Positions 1 to 9,056 of a stretch of DNA of 64,000 nt are shown here, one piece after another (the first letter of the stretch is position 1; every line of letters starts with the position of its first letter). Made by a program: the position numbers and the translations under genes. The notes beneath the pieces were generated by a model that did no database searches, was not told the DNA's origin, and saw nothing but the letters and a program-made list of their open reading frames with translations. The DNA lies in NCBI RefSeq assembly GCF_025837095.1, contig NZ_CP107551.1, positions 3,528,668-3,592,667 on the forward strand, given 5' to 3'. This DNA is from Rhodococcus sp. Z13 (GTDB taxonomy: Bacteria; Actinomycetota; Actinomycetes; Mycobacteriales; Mycobacteriaceae).

Positions 1-267
1 GCCCACAAGCTCGACCGCGTGCACTTCCACCTCCCCGCCGGCACCTACGACGGTGCGCCGTGGACGTTCACCAGCAACGACGGCCGCTTCGAGATGGAGT
101 TCGAGCCGATCCTCGACCGGGCCGCCGACGTGAACGCGCTCGTCGTCCGCTCCACCCAGCACCAGGTGTTCGGCCGGTTCAACGGCACGGTCGTCCTCGA
201 CGACGGCACCCGCCTGACGATCGAGAACCTCCTCGGGTTCGCCGAGGAGGTCCGCAACCGCTGGTGA
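1..267 (+). CDS. DUF2804 family protein, C-terminal fragment
   Basis: The reading frame is open from the first base of the window, so only the last 88 residues are present and the true start lies upstream. The fragment ends in a pattern typical of the DUF2804 C-terminus, with VFGRFNGTVV followed by a stretch ending LLGFAEEVRNRW. DUF2804 proteins are uncharacterised beta-rich proteins common in mycolic-acid actinobacteria. The stop is 3 bases from the end of the convergent murB. Function is unknown; family assignment is from memory of the C-terminal pattern. Confidence 0.7.
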   Translation, partial: AHKLDRVHFHLPAGTYDGAPWTFTSNDGRFEMEFEPILDRAADVNALVVRSTQHQVFGRFNGTVVLDDGTRLTIENLLGFAEEVRNRW

Positions 268-270
268 CCG

Positions 271-1365
271 TCAGACCGTGCAGTTCACGGTGACGGGTTC
301 GGGGTGCAGGCGCACCCCGAAGGCCTCCTCCACCCCGTCGCGCACGGCCCGCGCCAGGGCGACGAGATCGCCGGTCGACGCCGCTCCCCGGTTGGTCAGG
401 GCGAGGGTGTGCTTCGTCGACAGCCGGGCCGGGGCCTCCGCGCCCGGGAAGCCCTTGACGAAACCGGCCCGTTCGATGAGCCAGCCCGCCGACAGCTTCG
501 TGCCGCCCTCGGCGGGGAACTGCGGGACCCGCACGTCGTCGCCGACCTTCGCGGCGATCGCAGCGAGCACCGCCGGCAGCCGGTCGTCGGGCACCACGGG
601 ATTGGTGAAGAACGAGCCGGCGCTCCAGGTGTCGTGGTCGTCGGCGTCGAGCACCATGCCCTTGCCGCGGCGCAACGCCAGCACCTGCTCGCGCACCTGC
701 GCGGCGGGCCGTCGTTCGCCCTCCTGGGCGCCGAGCGCCACGGCCAGTTCCCGGTAGCCGATCGGCGCACTGGACCCGTCGGCCCGCACGTCCAGCTCGA
801 CCTCGAGCACCACGGCGGTGTCGGTGTGCTTGAGGATGCTGGTGCGGTAGCCGAGCCCGAGCTCGTCCGGCCCCACCCAGGTGTCCTCGCCCGTGCGCCG
901 GTCCAACAGGCGCACACGACGCAGGATCGAACCGACCTCCACGCCGTACGCGCCGACGTTCTGCACGGGGGTCGCCCCCGCGGAGCCGGGGATGCCCGAC
1001 AGGCACTCCAGGCCGCCGAGACCGGCGGCGACCGTCGCGGCGACGACCTCGTCCCAGACGGCGCCGGCGTCCGCGCGGACGAACTCGTCGGACAGCTGCA
1101 TCCCGCCGGTCGCGATGCGCACCACGACGCCGTCGAAGCCCGCGTCGCCGATCACCAGGTTGGAGCCACCCGCGAGGAGCAGAAGCGGAACGCGCTGCTC
1201 GTCGAGGGTGCGCACCACCTCGACGAGGGTGTCGGTGGTCGTGCATTCGACGAGGTACCGCGCGGGACCGCCGAGGTGGAGGGTGGTGAACTCCGACAGC
1301 GGCACCTGCTCGGACACCGCGGCTCCCGCATCGACGAGACCGGCCCTGGTACGTGGATCAAGCAC
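271..1365 (-). CDS. murB: UDP-N-acetylmuramate dehydrogenase MurB
   Basis: Cytoplasmic flavoenzyme that reduces UDP-GlcNAc-enolpyruvate to UDP-MurNAc with NADPH, the second committed step of peptidoglycan synthesis. The protein has the FAD-binding motif LLAGGSNLVIGDAGFDG near residue 65, the segment IPGSAGATPVQNVGAYGVEV, and the catalytic-region motif AGSFFTNPV followed by KLSAGWLIERAGFKG-like sequence. About 364 residues is normal for actinobacterial type I MurB. The start is uncertain: TTG at 1371, GTG at 1365 and GTG at 1317 (with GGGAG ahead of it) are all possible; GTG 1365 gives the N-terminal length closest to mycobacterial MurB. It is divergent from the DUF2505 gene, as Rv0482 is from Rv0481c. 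Confidence 0.95.
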   Translation of the reverse strand: MLDPRTRAGLVDAGAAVSEQVPLSEFTTLHLGGPARYLVECTTTDTLVEVVRTLDEQRVPLLLLAGGSNLVIGDAGFDGVVVRIATGGMQLSDEFVRADAGAVWDEVVAATVAAGLGGLECLSGIPGSAGATPVQNVGAYGVEVGSILRRVRLLDRRTGEDTWVGPDELGLGYRTSILKHTDTAVVLEVELDVRADGSSAPIGYRELAVALGAQEGERRPAAQVREQVLALRRGKGMVLDADDHDTWSAGSFFTNPVVPDDRLPAVLAAIAAKVGDDVRVPQFPAEGGTKLSAGWLIERAGFVKGFPGAEAPARLSTKHTLALTNRGAASTGDLVALARAVRDGVEEAFGVRLHPEPVTVNCTV

Positions 1366-1388
1366 GACCAAACGGTAGCGTGCCGGGT

Positions 1389-1898
1389 ATGGGCAGCCCT
1401 ATCGACCACACCGCGAACCACTCGTACCCCGCCGCCGCGGTGCACGCGGCGTTCGTGGATCCGCAGTACTGGCACACCCGGCTCGCCGAGGTCGGCGGCC
1501 CCGGTGCGGCCGTGGACCGGATCGAGCAGGGTGACGGCACGATCGACCTCGACCTGCAGCAGGCCATCCCGGCCGAGCACCTGCCGAGTGCCGTGACGAG
1601 CATCCGTCCCGGTGATCTCGTCATCCACCGGCACGAGTCGTGGGGCCCGCTGTCCGGTGACCGCGCCGAGGGCCGGTTCTCCGCGGGCGTCGACGGCATG
1701 CCCGGCAAGGTGGAGGGCACCCTCACCATCGCCGGGGACGGCGACGCGTCGACGGTGATCGTCGAGGGGTCCGTCGAGGTGAAGATCCCGTTCCTCGGAT
1801 CCAAGATCGAAGCGATGATCGTCGACCAGCTCGTGGCGCTGTTCGAGGCCGAGCGCACCTTCACGGAGCGCTGGCTGAAGGGCGATTTCCGGGCCTGA
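1389..1898 (+). CDS. DUF2505 family protein (first copy)
   Basis: A 169-residue protein of the DUF2505 family, which has an SRPBCC-like helix-grip fold; no enzymatic role is known. The pattern VHAAFVDPQYW near the N-terminus and VKIPFLGSKIEAMIVDQL near the C-terminus match the family. ATG at 1389 was chosen because the frame upstream overlaps the divergent murB start and homologues begin near here. It is orthologous in position to M. tuberculosis Rv0481c, next to murB. A second, diverged copy follows 64 bases downstream, so this is a tandem duplication. Confidence 0.85.
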   Translation: MGSPIDHTANHSYPAAAVHAAFVDPQYWHTRLAEVGGPGAAVDRIEQGDGTIDLDLQQAIPAEHLPSAVTSIRPGDLVIHRHESWGPLSGDRAEGRFSAGVDGMPGKVEGTLTIAGDGDASTVIVEGSVEVKIPFLGSKIEAMIVDQLVALFEAERTFTERWLKGDFRA

Positions 1899-1962
1899 TC
1901 ACGGCCGGAGCGAGCCGGCACGATTTCCGCGTACCCGGCCACGGGCGGTATTCTGGCCGCCC

Positions 1963-2475
1963 GTGGCACGGCGCATGGACTATTCCGCCCGCTTCTCCCA
2001 TCCACCGGAGCGGGTGTACGCGGCGCTCGCCGATCCGGAGCACTGGGAAGCGCGCATGACCGAGATGCGCAAGTACTCCGAGAACCACGTCCGGGAGTTC
2101 TCCGCCACCGACACCGGCATCTCGCTGGTGCTGCACCACGTGATCCCCCGTTCCGACCTGCCCGAGATCGCCCGCACGGTGATCAAGAAGGACATGGTCA
2201 TCACCCGCAGGGAGACCTACGGTCCCTTCACCGAGCGCGCCTCGGGCCGCTACGAGGCGTCGATCCCCGGCGGCCCCGGCAGCCTGACCGGCACGATGGA
2301 CCTCGTCCCCGCCGACGACGAGCAGGGCGCCGCGTGCGTCCTGCGCACCACCTCCGAGGCGAAGGTGAACATCCCCTTCGTGGGCGGCCGACTCGAGGAA
2401 CTCATCCTGGACAATCTCGTCGACGTGTTCCGCGCCGAAGCGGCCGTCACCGCCGACTGGCTCGCTCGGCAGTAG
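1963..2475 (+). CDS. DUF2505 family protein (second copy)
   Basis: A 170-residue paralogue of the preceding gene, with the same landmarks: VYAALADPEHW at the N-terminus and VNIPFVGGRLEELILDNL at the C-terminus. Fold and role are as unknown as for its neighbour. The start is GTG at 1963 (protein MARRMDYSARF); ATG at 1975 is the alternative. It ends 3 bases before the GTG of the methyltransferase gene, so the two are probably co-transcribed. Confidence 0.83.
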   Translation: MARRMDYSARFSHPPERVYAALADPEHWEARMTEMRKYSENHVREFSATDTGISLVLHHVIPRSDLPEIARTVIKKDMVITRRETYGPFTERASGRYEASIPGGPGSLTGTMDLVPADDEQGAACVLRTTSEAKVNIPFVGGRLEELILDNLVDVFRAEAAVTADWLARQ

Positions 2476-2478
2476 CGC

Positions 2479-3342
2479 GTGCGGACACGAGGACCCATCG
2501 GTGTCGTCACGCGCGGCACCACCGGAATCAACCGCCTGCGCCGCAGCGACCGCTGGGCGATGCACGACCCGCACGTCACCCGGGCGCTCACCGATGCCGC
2601 CGCACCCCTGGTCGTCGACCTCGGCTACGGCGCCATGCCCGTGACCACCCTGGAGATGGCGGCGCGGCTGCGCCGGGTGCGTGCCGACCTGCGGGTGGTG
2701 GGTCTCGAGATCGATCCCGAGCGGGTGGTGCCGGGGCGCGACGGAGTGGAGTTCGCGCGCGGCGGGTTCGAGCTCGCGGGGCTGCGGCCGACGCTGGTGC
2801 GGGCCTTCAACGTGCTGCGGCAGTACCCGGAGGAGGCCGTCGAACCGGCCTGGACACGGCTGCGCGAGGGCCTGTCCCCCGGCGGTCTGATCGTCGACGG
2901 CACCTGCGACGAGCTGGGCCGGCGCTGCGCGTGGGTGCTGCTCGACGAGCACGGCCCCCGTTCCCTGACCCTGGCGTGGAGTCCCTTCCATGTGGACACC
3001 CCGTCCGATCTCGCGGAGCGGCTGCCCAAGGCGCTGATCCATCGCAACGTGCCGGGTGAACCCATCCATGCGCTGCTGCAGGCCGCCGACCGGGCGTGGG
3101 CGACGAGCGCGCCGCACGCGGCGTTCGGCCCGCGGTTGCGGTGGCGGGCGACGCTCGACCTGCTCCGGGAGCAGGGCGTGCCCGTGGTGGCGCAGCGCAG
3201 GCGGCTGCGTGACTGTGTGATGACGGTGCCGTGGAGTGCGGTCGCGCCGGGTGGTGCCGGCTGGGGTGCCGGGCCGTCCGGGAACCGTCAGCCGGCTGCG
3301 AGCAGCGCGAGTTCGATGCGGTCGGCGACGGCGGCCGGCTGA
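2479..3342 (+). CDS. class I SAM-dependent methyltransferase-like protein
   Basis: A 287-residue protein with a Rossmann-like methyltransferase core: LVVDLGYGAMPVTTLEMA around residue 45 (motif I), VVGLEIDPERV around 75 (acidic SAM-ribose loop), and a later segment LSPGGLIVDGTCDE. No substrate can be named. It starts with GTG 3 bases after the DUF2505 stop, which suggests an operon. Its last 55 bases overlap the 3' end of the convergent AbiEi-like gene, so the two transcripts are antisense to each other there. The C-terminal tail (alanine, serine, glycine) is low complexity. Confidence 0.75.
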   Translation: MRTRGPIGVVTRGTTGINRLRRSDRWAMHDPHVTRALTDAAAPLVVDLGYGAMPVTTLEMAARLRRVRADLRVVGLEIDPERVVPGRDGVEFARGGFELAGLRPTLVRAFNVLRQYPEEAVEPAWTRLREGLSPGGLIVDGTCDELGRRCAWVLLDEHGPRSLTLAWSPFHVDTPSDLAERLPKALIHRNVPGEPIHALLQAADRAWATSAPHAAFGPRLRWRATLDLLREQGVPVVAQRRRLRDCVMTVPWSAVAPGGAGWGAGPSGNRQPAASSASSMRSATAAG

Positions 3343-3905
3343 CCGGCCACCGCGGCGTGCAGTTCGTCGGAGTCGACGCGGCCGAGCGCGAGCGCGTCGC
3401 CGACGAGTTCGTCGAGCACCTCCTGCGACACGCCGCCCGCCGCAAGGTCGACGGCGGTCCGCGCCGGGGTGGTGATGCGGAACGCCCCGACGGTCTCGCA
3501 GTCCTCGGGTGAGAGCGTCCGGTGGTGCAGGGCCAGCCGGTTGCTCGGCACGGTGCGCTGGTCGGGTGTGGACAGGTGCAGGAAGCGGGGCTGCAGATGC
3601 CCCATGCCGTGCAGGTCGGCGGCGCTCTGGTGCGAGACGACCGCCTGTCCCTCGTACCACGTGCACCACTGCGCGAACTCGTCGAACTTCGTCCGGGGGC
3701 TGTCGGCGAGCCGGAACAGGTCCACCTCGATCCGGATCCACAACCCGGCTTCGACCCGCTCGGCGAATTCGTGGGCGGCCACACCGTGGCTCACCGCCTG
3801 GCGGGCGGTGAAGAAGCCTGCCTGTGCGACGGCGAGGCGCCGTAGCGAGTCGTCGGCGTCGGCTCGCCCTGCTGCGTCGTAACCGGAATCCGTCCACCCT
3901 GTCAT
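3288..3905 (-). CDS. AbiEi-type antitoxin N-terminal domain protein
   Basis: A 205-residue protein of the AbiEi/type IV antitoxin-like family found in many copies in actinobacteria. The N-terminal winged-helix region (about residues 20-80) contains GFFTARQAVSHGV and a following FRLADSPRTKFDE. A middle region has AVVSHQSAADLHGMG, and the typical motif ITTPARTAVDLAAGGV lies near residue 155. No AbiEii nucleotidyltransferase toxin partner is adjacent and the nuclease-like C-terminal extension of some relatives is absent. Most such solitary proteins have no proven toxin-antitoxin role. ATG 3905 was preferred to the upstream start. It overlaps the convergent methyltransferase gene by 55 bases. Confidence 0.75.
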   Translation of the reverse strand: MTGWTDSGYDAAGRADADDSLRRLAVAQAGFFTARQAVSHGVAAHEFAERVEAGLWIRIEVDLFRLADSPRTKFDEFAQWCTWYEGQAVVSHQSAADLHGMGHLQPRFLHLSTPDQRTVPSNRLALHHRTLSPEDCETVGAFRITTPARTAVDLAAGGVSQEVLDELVGDALALGRVDSDELHAAVAGQPAAVADRIELALLAAG

Positions 3906-4009
3906 GGCGCCCAGCCTACCCAACCGATGTGGCGCACTTCACACAAATTCCCCATCCCGTGACCGTGTGCTCAGAGGATCCTCAGAGTTCTCCGGAACAA
4001 TCGGTGGAC

Positions 4010-4756
4010 ATGACGCAACCCAAGCGCTCTCGCCTCGCCACGATCGTCGTGATCGTCGTCGTTGCACTGGTCGCCGTGCTCGTCGGCGCGGAGGTCTACA
4101 TCCGCAACCGCGCGACGACCTGCCTGGCCCAGTCGTTCGAAAGCCAGCTCGGCACCGGGGTCGACGTCGACCTGAGCTGGAAGCCGGTGCTGCTGCAGCT
4201 GGTGGACCGGCAGATCCCGTCGGTGACCCTCGACAGCGACGACACCGCCTTCGGTCCCGCGAAGGAGATGCAGGTGCACGCCGAGGTCGAGGACGTCGAC
4301 CTGCGCGACTCCGCGGAGGGAGCCGGCACCATCGGCAGCTCCAGCGCCGACGTCACCTGGCCCACCTCCGGCATCCTCGCCACCGTGCAGGCCCAGTCGG
4401 TCGGTGCGCTCGTCACCTCGGTGACGGCCGACGAGACCGCGGGCACGCTGACCTTCACCGTCGGCGGGCAGGGTCTGGCGGAGTTCACCGCGCGCCCGGT
4501 GGTCGAGGACGGTGTCGTCACCGTGGAGACCACCGACGCGTCGATCCTCGGCATCGGGCTGCCCACCGCCCTGGTCGACGGGGTCGTGCAGATCCTCACC
4601 TCGGGTCTGCAGCAGTACCCGCTGGGCATGCAGGCCACCGAGGTGAAGGTCACCGACTCCGGTGTGGACCTGCGCCTCGAGGGCGGCCGGTTCGTGCTGC
4701 CGGAGGCGCCCGCCGATCAGCAGCAACAGCAGAACAGCTGCGGTCTACTCGCCTGA
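4010..4756 (+). CDS. DUF2993 membrane-anchored protein
   Basis: A 248-residue protein with a single N-terminal transmembrane anchor (about residues 9-29, valine-rich) and a DUF2993 domain on the outside. DUF2993 belongs to a lipid-binding-like fold but the family has no assigned role. The frame is open further upstream; ATG 4010 was chosen because it puts a basic stretch (MTQPKRSR) just before the membrane segment. It corresponds to Rv0479c, again beside deoC. Its last 12 bases overlap the 3' end of the convergent deoC. Confidence 0.85.
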   Translation: MTQPKRSRLATIVVIVVVALVAVLVGAEVYIRNRATTCLAQSFESQLGTGVDVDLSWKPVLLQLVDRQIPSVTLDSDDTAFGPAKEMQVHAEVEDVDLRDSAEGAGTIGSSSADVTWPTSGILATVQAQSVGALVTSVTADETAGTLTFTVGGQGLAEFTARPVVEDGVVTVETTDASILGIGLPTALVDGVVQILTSGLQQYPLGMQATEVKVTDSGVDLRLEGGRFVLPEAPADQQQQQNSCGLLA

Positions 4757-5428
4757 CGCGGCCTCGTCCGGCAACCCGTCGAGCACCGCGCGGGTGCCGG
4801 ACAGGCCCAGGCGGGTGGCCCCCGCCTCGATCATCGCGACGGCGTCCTCGGCCGTGCGGATGCCGCCGCTGGCCTTGATCCCGAGCCGCCCGCCGACCGT
4901 CTCCGCCATGAGCCGCACCGCGTGGACGGAGGCACCTCCGGCGGGGTGGAAACCGGTGGAGGTCTTGACGAACTCCGCGCCGGCGCGTTCCGCCGCCCGG
5001 CACACCTCGACGATCGCCTCGTCGGACAGCACCGCCGACTCGATGATGACCTTGAGCACCGGGTCGAACCCGATGGCCTCGCGCACCGTGAGAATGTCGG
5101 CGAGGACGGCGTTGTAGTCGCCCGCGACCGCGGCCCCGACGTCGATGACCATGTCGATCTCGCGGGCTCCCTCGTCGACGGCCAGCCGCGCCTCCGCTCC
5201 CTTGATCAGCGAATGGTGCTTGCCGGAGGGGAATCCGACGACGGTCGCCACCACGACGTCCTCGGCGCGCAGCGGCAGCATCGACGGGGACACACACACC
5301 GCGTGCACCCCGAGTTCGCGGGCCTCGTCGACGAGGGCGCGCACGTCCTGCGAGGACGCCTCGGGCTTGAGCAGGGTGTGGTCGACGATCGACGCGGCCT
5401 GGGCGCGGGTCAGCGGTGTTCCTGGCAT
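4745..5428 (-). CDS. deoC: deoxyribose-phosphate aldolase DeoC
   Basis: Class I aldolase that cleaves 2-deoxyribose-5-phosphate to glyceraldehyde-3-phosphate and acetaldehyde during deoxynucleoside catabolism. At 227 residues it is a normal bacterial DeoC. The Schiff-base lysine is K155 in [11 protein letters not shown]; the relay residues are D96 in IDMVIDVG and K185 in [16 protein letters not shown] 5428 was chosen over a long upstream extension because homologues start [18 protein letters not shown]-like at this place. It corresponds to Rv0478. The GNAT gene diverges from it with 69 bases between. Confidence 0.96.
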   Translation of the reverse strand: MPGTPLTRAQAASIVDHTLLKPEASSQDVRALVDEARELGVHAVCVSPSMLPLRAEDVVVATVVGFPSGKHHSLIKGAEARLAVDEGAREIDMVIDVGAAVAGDYNAVLADILTVREAIGFDPVLKVIIESAVLSDEAIVEVCRAAERAGAEFVKTSTGFHPAGGASVHAVRLMAETVGGRLGIKASGGIRTAEDAVAMIEAGATRLGLSGTRAVLDGLPDEAASGE

Positions 5429-5497
5429 GAGTGCAGCTTCCCACACGCGCCGATCGAAGACCTGGCGCGACCGGGTGCCGCAACCCACAATGGCCAC

Positions 5498-6031
5498 ATG
5501 CTGATCCGCCGCGAACTGCCCGCGGACGTCGACGCGATCGCGGCCGTGCACCGCGCGGCGTTCGCTCCCTTCACGCCGCCGGGCGCCGAGCCGGTCGAGC
5601 CCGGTCTGGTCGCGGCGCTGCGGGCCGACACCGCGTGGCTGCCGCAGCTGTCGTTCGTCGCGGAGGGCCGCGACGGGAGGGTGGTCGGGCACGTGGTGGC
5701 CACCCGCGGCGATCTCGCGGGCCGGCCCGCGCTGGCGCTCGGTCCGCTCGGTGTCCTGCCCGAGCACGCGCGTTCCGGGATCGGGTCCGCGTTGATGCAC
5801 GCCGTGCTCGGCGCCGCCGACACCCTCGGCGAGTCGATCGTCGTGCTGCTCGGTCATCCCGGCTACTACCCGCGGTTCGGATTCGTCCCGGCCGCCGAGC
5901 TGGGGGTGGTGCCCGACGTGCCGGAGTGGGCGTCGCACCTGCAGGTCCGCACGCTCACCGCCTACCGGCCGGGCATCGCCGGTGAGTTCCACTATCCGGC
6001 ACCCTTCTACGCGCTCGAGGAGAACGGATGA
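5498..6031 (+). CDS. GNAT family N-acetyltransferase
   Basis: A 177-residue acetyltransferase of the GNAT fold. The acetyl-CoA pyrophosphate-binding signature appears as [17 protein letters not shown] (about residues 86-102), and the late motif [11 protein letters not shown] is typical of the YhbS-like subgroup. The acceptor substrate is unknown. Its stop overlaps the next start by ATGA, so it is translationally coupled to the methyltransferase downstream, and GAGGAGAACGG before that start is a good ribosome-binding site lying inside this gene. Confidence 0.85.
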   Translation: MLIRRELPADVDAIAAVHRAAFAPFTPPGAEPVEPGLVAALRADTAWLPQLSFVAEGRDGRVVGHVVATRGDLAGRPALALGPLGVLPEHARSGIGSALMHAVLGAADTLGESIVVLLGHPGYYPRFGFVPAAELGVVPDVPEWASHLQVRTLTAYRPGIAGEFHYPAPFYALEENG

Positions 6032-6918
6032 CTCCCGACCCCGGCTCCCCCGCCGACGCCTCCACCATCACCGACACCACTGCCGAGACCGCGCGCACCT
6101 TCGACGAGGCGAGCGAGTCCTTCGACGAGCTCACCCCGCTGGTGTGGGGTCCGGCCGGGCAGGTCCTGGCCTTCCGGACCGGCATCGGTCCCGGCGACAG
6201 GGTGCTCGACGTGTGCTGCGGCACCGGCGCGTCGGCGTTGCCCGCGGCGATGGCGGCCGGTCCCGACGGGCGCGTCCACGCCGTCGACATCGCCGACGAA
6301 CTACTCGAGCACGGACGGCTCGTGGCGGAACGGCGCGGCCTGAAGAACATCGACTTCGTGTGCGCGGACGCCACCACCTGGGAGCCGCTCTCGGACGTGC
6401 CCGAGCAGGGCTACGACGCGCTGACGATCTCGTACGGAGTGTTCTTCCTCCCCCACATGGACCGTTCGTTCGGCCGCCTGGTGTCGCAGGTGCGGCACGG
6501 CGGCCGGGTCGGGGTGACGGTGTGGCGGGCCGGGGCGATGGAGGAGTTCTCCGACCTCGTGTTCGACGTCGTCGGCCGCTGGTCCCCCAGGATGCGCGAC
6601 CGCGGGTCGTTGCGTCACCGCACACCGCTGCACCGCATCGACACCCCCGCGGCCCTCGAGGAGTGGCTGGTCGCGGCGGGCACCCACACCGTGGAGATCG
6701 GCACCCTGTCCAATCTGCTGCCGGCCACCGAGGAGCTGTGCTGGGCGCTGGTGACAGGCTCCGGGATGCGCGGGATGCTGGCCGGTCTCGACGACCCGCA
6801 GGTCGAGGAGGTCCGGCAGGCCCTCGCCGACGAGGTCACCGCCCGGGGCCTGCACACGATCGACGCGACGACCCTGGTCGGCACGGCGACGGTGCTGCGC
6901 CCACCGGTGTCCGGGTGA
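6028..6918 (+). CDS. class I SAM-dependent methyltransferase
   Basis: A 296-residue methyltransferase of the UbiE/Methyltransf_11 type. Motif I is [20 protein letters not shown] near residue 53, followed by [15 protein letters not shown], and the post-I and motif II regions [12 protein letters not shown] and [16 protein letters not shown] are present. The target is not predictable. The start overlaps the upstream GNAT gene (ATGA), suggesting co-expression of two modifying enzymes. No obvious terminator separates it from purU downstream. Confidence 0.85.
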   Translation: MTPDPGSPADASTITDTTAETARTFDEASESFDELTPLVWGPAGQVLAFRTGIGPGDRVLDVCCGTGASALPAAMAAGPDGRVHAVDIADELLEHGRLVAERRGLKNIDFVCADATTWEPLSDVPEQGYDALTISYGVFFLPHMDRSFGRLVSQVRHGGRVGVTVWRAGAMEEFSDLVFDVVGRWSPRMRDRGSLRHRTPLHRIDTPAALEEWLVAAGTHTVEIGTLSNLLPATEELCWALVTGSGMRGMLAGLDDPQVEEVRQALADEVTARGLHTIDATTLVGTATVLRPPVSG

Positions 6919-6980
6919 GCCCGGTCGGGCTCGGGCGGCGGCGCGCCCCCTCCCCTGGGACGATGCCGTCACCTGAGACA

Positions 6981-7877
6981 ATGGCGGGCATGACGCTCGC
7001 CTCCTCCGTCGACGACCGACGTTACGTTCTGACCCTGGGCTGCCCGGACGCCACCCGGATCGTCGCCCGTATCTCCACCTTCCTCGCGGATGTGGGCGGT
7101 TCGATCGTGGAGGCCGCGTACCACGCGGATCAGGACAACGGCTGGTTCTTCACCCGGCAGTCGGTGCGGGCCTCGTCCATCCCGTTCGGCATCGACGAAC
7201 TGCGCGAGAAGTTCTCCGCGGTGGCCGAGGACATCGGTCCGCAGACCGAGTGGAAGCTGTCGGACACCGGCAAGCGCAAACGGGTCGTGCTCCTGGTGAG
7301 CAAGGAGGGCCACTGCCTGCACGACATCCTGGGCCGGGTCGCGGCGGGCGAACTCGACGCCGAGGTGTGCGCGGTGATCGGCAACCACCGCGATCTCGAA
7401 CCGGTCGCGCGGCGCCACGGCATCGACTTCCACTACGTGTCGTTCCCGAAGGACCCGGCCGAACGCGGTCCCGCCTTCGAGCAGGTCCGCAAGCTCGTCG
7501 ACGAGCACGACCCGCACGCGGTGGTGCTGGCCCGGTTCATGCAGGTGCTGCCCGCGGAGCTGTGCGAGCACTGGGCCGGACGCGCGATCAACATCCACCA
7601 CAGCTTCCTGCCGTCGTTCGTGGGGGCGCGGCCCTACCACCAGGCGTTCACGCGCGGCGTGAAGCTCATCGGCGCGACCTGCCACTACGTCACGGCGGAA
7701 CTCGATGCCGGCCCGATCATCGAGCAGGACGTCATCCGGGTCTCCCACAGCGACAGCGTGAGCGACATGGTGAGGCAGGGCCGCGACGTCGAGAAGCTGG
7801 TGCTCTCGCGCGGTCTGCGCTGGCATCTCGAGGACCGGGTCCTGGTGCACGGCAGCAAGACCGTCGTCTTCGCCTGA
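6981..7877 (+). CDS. purU: formyltetrahydrofolate deformylase PurU
   Basis: Hydrolyses 10-formyltetrahydrofolate to formate and tetrahydrofolate, supplying formate for PurT and balancing the one-carbon pool. An N-terminal ACT domain (about residues 15-90, beginning YVLTLGCPDATRIVARIS) precedes a formyltransferase-fold domain with the catalytic stretch INIHHSFLPSF and the later LDAGPIIEQDVIRVSHSDS, where the catalytic aspartate lies. About 298 residues is normal. ATG 6981, 6990 and 6963 are all in frame; no ribosome-binding site decides between them. A strong hairpin follows the stop. Confidence 0.94.
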   Translation: MAGMTLASSVDDRRYVLTLGCPDATRIVARISTFLADVGGSIVEAAYHADQDNGWFFTRQSVRASSIPFGIDELREKFSAVAEDIGPQTEWKLSDTGKRKRVVLLVSKEGHCLHDILGRVAAGELDAEVCAVIGNHRDLEPVARRHGIDFHYVSFPKDPAERGPAFEQVRKLVDEHDPHAVVLARFMQVLPAELCEHWAGRAINIHHSFLPSFVGARPYHQAFTRGVKLIGATCHYVTAELDAGPIIEQDVIRVSHSDSVSDMVRQGRDVEKLVLSRGLRWHLEDRVLVHGSKTVVFA

Positions 7878-7906
7878 CCCTCGGCGTTCACCCGACCCCG
7901 ACATGG

Positions 7907-7934
7907 AACGGCCCCGGCTTCCGCCGGGGCCGTT
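7907..7934. terminator. bidirectional hairpin terminator between purU and hydrolase
   Basis: A perfect 12-base-pair stem (AACGGCCCCGGC with its complement) closes on a TTCC tetraloop. It lies 30 bases after the purU stop and 25 bases before the stop of the convergent hydrolase gene, so it can serve both. There is no clear T-run, which is common for actinobacterial terminators. Confidence 0.75.
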
Positions 7935-7959
7935 CGTCGCGGTCGGTCGGCCGAGCCGG

Positions 7960-8997
7960 TCAGCCGACGGGAACCTGCGCGCGGTCGAGCAGGTGCAGCA
8001 GTTCCTCGTCGAACCGGTCGATGGCCTCGACCGAACTCATGTGACCGACCCCGTCGAGCACGACGAGACGTTCGAGGTTGCCGGCGCGTTCGAGTTCGGC
8101 GGCCAGGCGCCGCGCGTGCACGGGTGGGGTGAGCCGGTCGGCGGTGCCGACGAGCACGGTGGTCGGCACGGTGAGGTTGTGCAGGCCCTCGCGGATGTCG
8201 AGGGCGCTGAGCGCGCGGCCCCAGCCGCCGCGGGTCCGCGGCGGGCAGCCCAGCACGATGCGTTCGCAGAAGGCGACCTCGGCGGGGCTCGCGGACGGGG
8301 ACAGAGCCACGTAGCGCAGGGCCCGGGTGGTCACCGGTGAGGCGGTCAGCGGCACGGTCGCACCCATGAGCCCGCGCGCGACCGGCACGGGTACGCGCGG
8401 GAAGCGTCGGGGCAGCGGCACGACCGCGGAGTCGGCGACGAGCCGGTCGGTGCCGGTGCTGGCGAGCAGCACCCCGGCGACCTGGCGGTCGACGTTCTCC
8501 GGGTACTTCTCGGCCCACGCGATGATGCTCATCCCGCCCATGCTGTGCCCGGTGAGCACCGCCTTGGCGCCGGGGCGCAGCACCGCGTCGAGCACCGCCT
8601 GCAGGTCGTCGGCGAGAACGTCCGCACCGAGCGCACGCGACCCGGTCCCGCTCTCGCCGTGGCCGCGCTGGTCGTACACGACGACGCGGTAGTTCTCGGC
8701 GAAGGCGTTGATCTGCGGGGTCCAGTAGGCGGCGTTGCAGGTCCAGCCGTGGCAGAACACCAGCACCGGTGCGTCGGGAGGGCCGTAGGCGAGCACGTTG
8801 AGCCGGGCTCCGTCCTCGGTGCGCACGTCGATCCGGTCCGGTTCGAGGTCGGGTTCGCGGAGCAGGGCGTGGGGTGCGACGTCCCCGGTGCGTACGACGG
8901 TGCGACGGCGGCGGCGCAGGGCCACGACGAGGGCGGCGGCACCGGCGAGGGCCACGGCTCCTCCGAGGATCGCCACGGTCGGGGACGGCTTCTTCAC
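7960..8997 (-). CDS. alpha/beta-fold hydrolase with N-terminal membrane segment
   Basis: A 345-residue alpha/beta hydrolase. An N-terminal hydrophobic segment (about residues 8-27) followed by RRRRR suggests a membrane anchor or signal. The oxyanion loop is VFCHGWTCNAAYW; the nucleophile elbow is TGHSMGGMS; the acid is in LVGTADRLTPP and the histidine in DGVGHMSSVE, so the triad is complete. The substrate is unknown, an ester or lipid being most likely from the family. GTG 8997 was chosen because GGAGAG lies about 9 bases upstream. The diiron-oxygenase gene ends 59 bases upstream on the same strand, so they may form an operon. Confidence 0.85.
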   Translation of the reverse strand: MKKPSPTVAILGGAVALAGAAALVVALRRRRRTVVRTGDVAPHALLREPDLEPDRIDVRTEDGARLNVLAYGPPDAPVLVFCHGWTCNAAYWTPQINAFAENYRVVVYDQRGHGESGTGSRALGADVLADDLQAVLDAVLRPGAKAVLTGHSMGGMSIIAWAEKYPENVDRQVAGVLLASTGTDRLVADSAVVPLPRRFPRVPVPVARGLMGATVPLTASPVTTRALRYVALSPSASPAEVAFCERIVLGCPPRTRGGWGRALSALDIREGLHNLTVPTTVLVGTADRLTPPVHARRLAAELERAGNLERLVVLDGVGHMSSVEAIDRFDEELLHLLDRAQVPVG

Positions 8998-9056
8998 GGG
9001 GGATGCTCTCCTGTCGATCAGGGGTGGTGCGGTGGGAAGGGTGGCTCGCAGGGCGG

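Noticed and set aside
1385-1390. GGGTAT matching a sigma-F -10
   Set aside because: It overlaps the ATG of the DUF2505 gene and has no GTTT-like -35 at 15-17 bases (the sequence there is CGAC).
3288-3905. Complete type IV toxin-antitoxin pair
   Set aside because: No AbiEii-type nucleotidyltransferase gene lies on either side; the partner genes are a methyltransferase and a DUF2993 protein.
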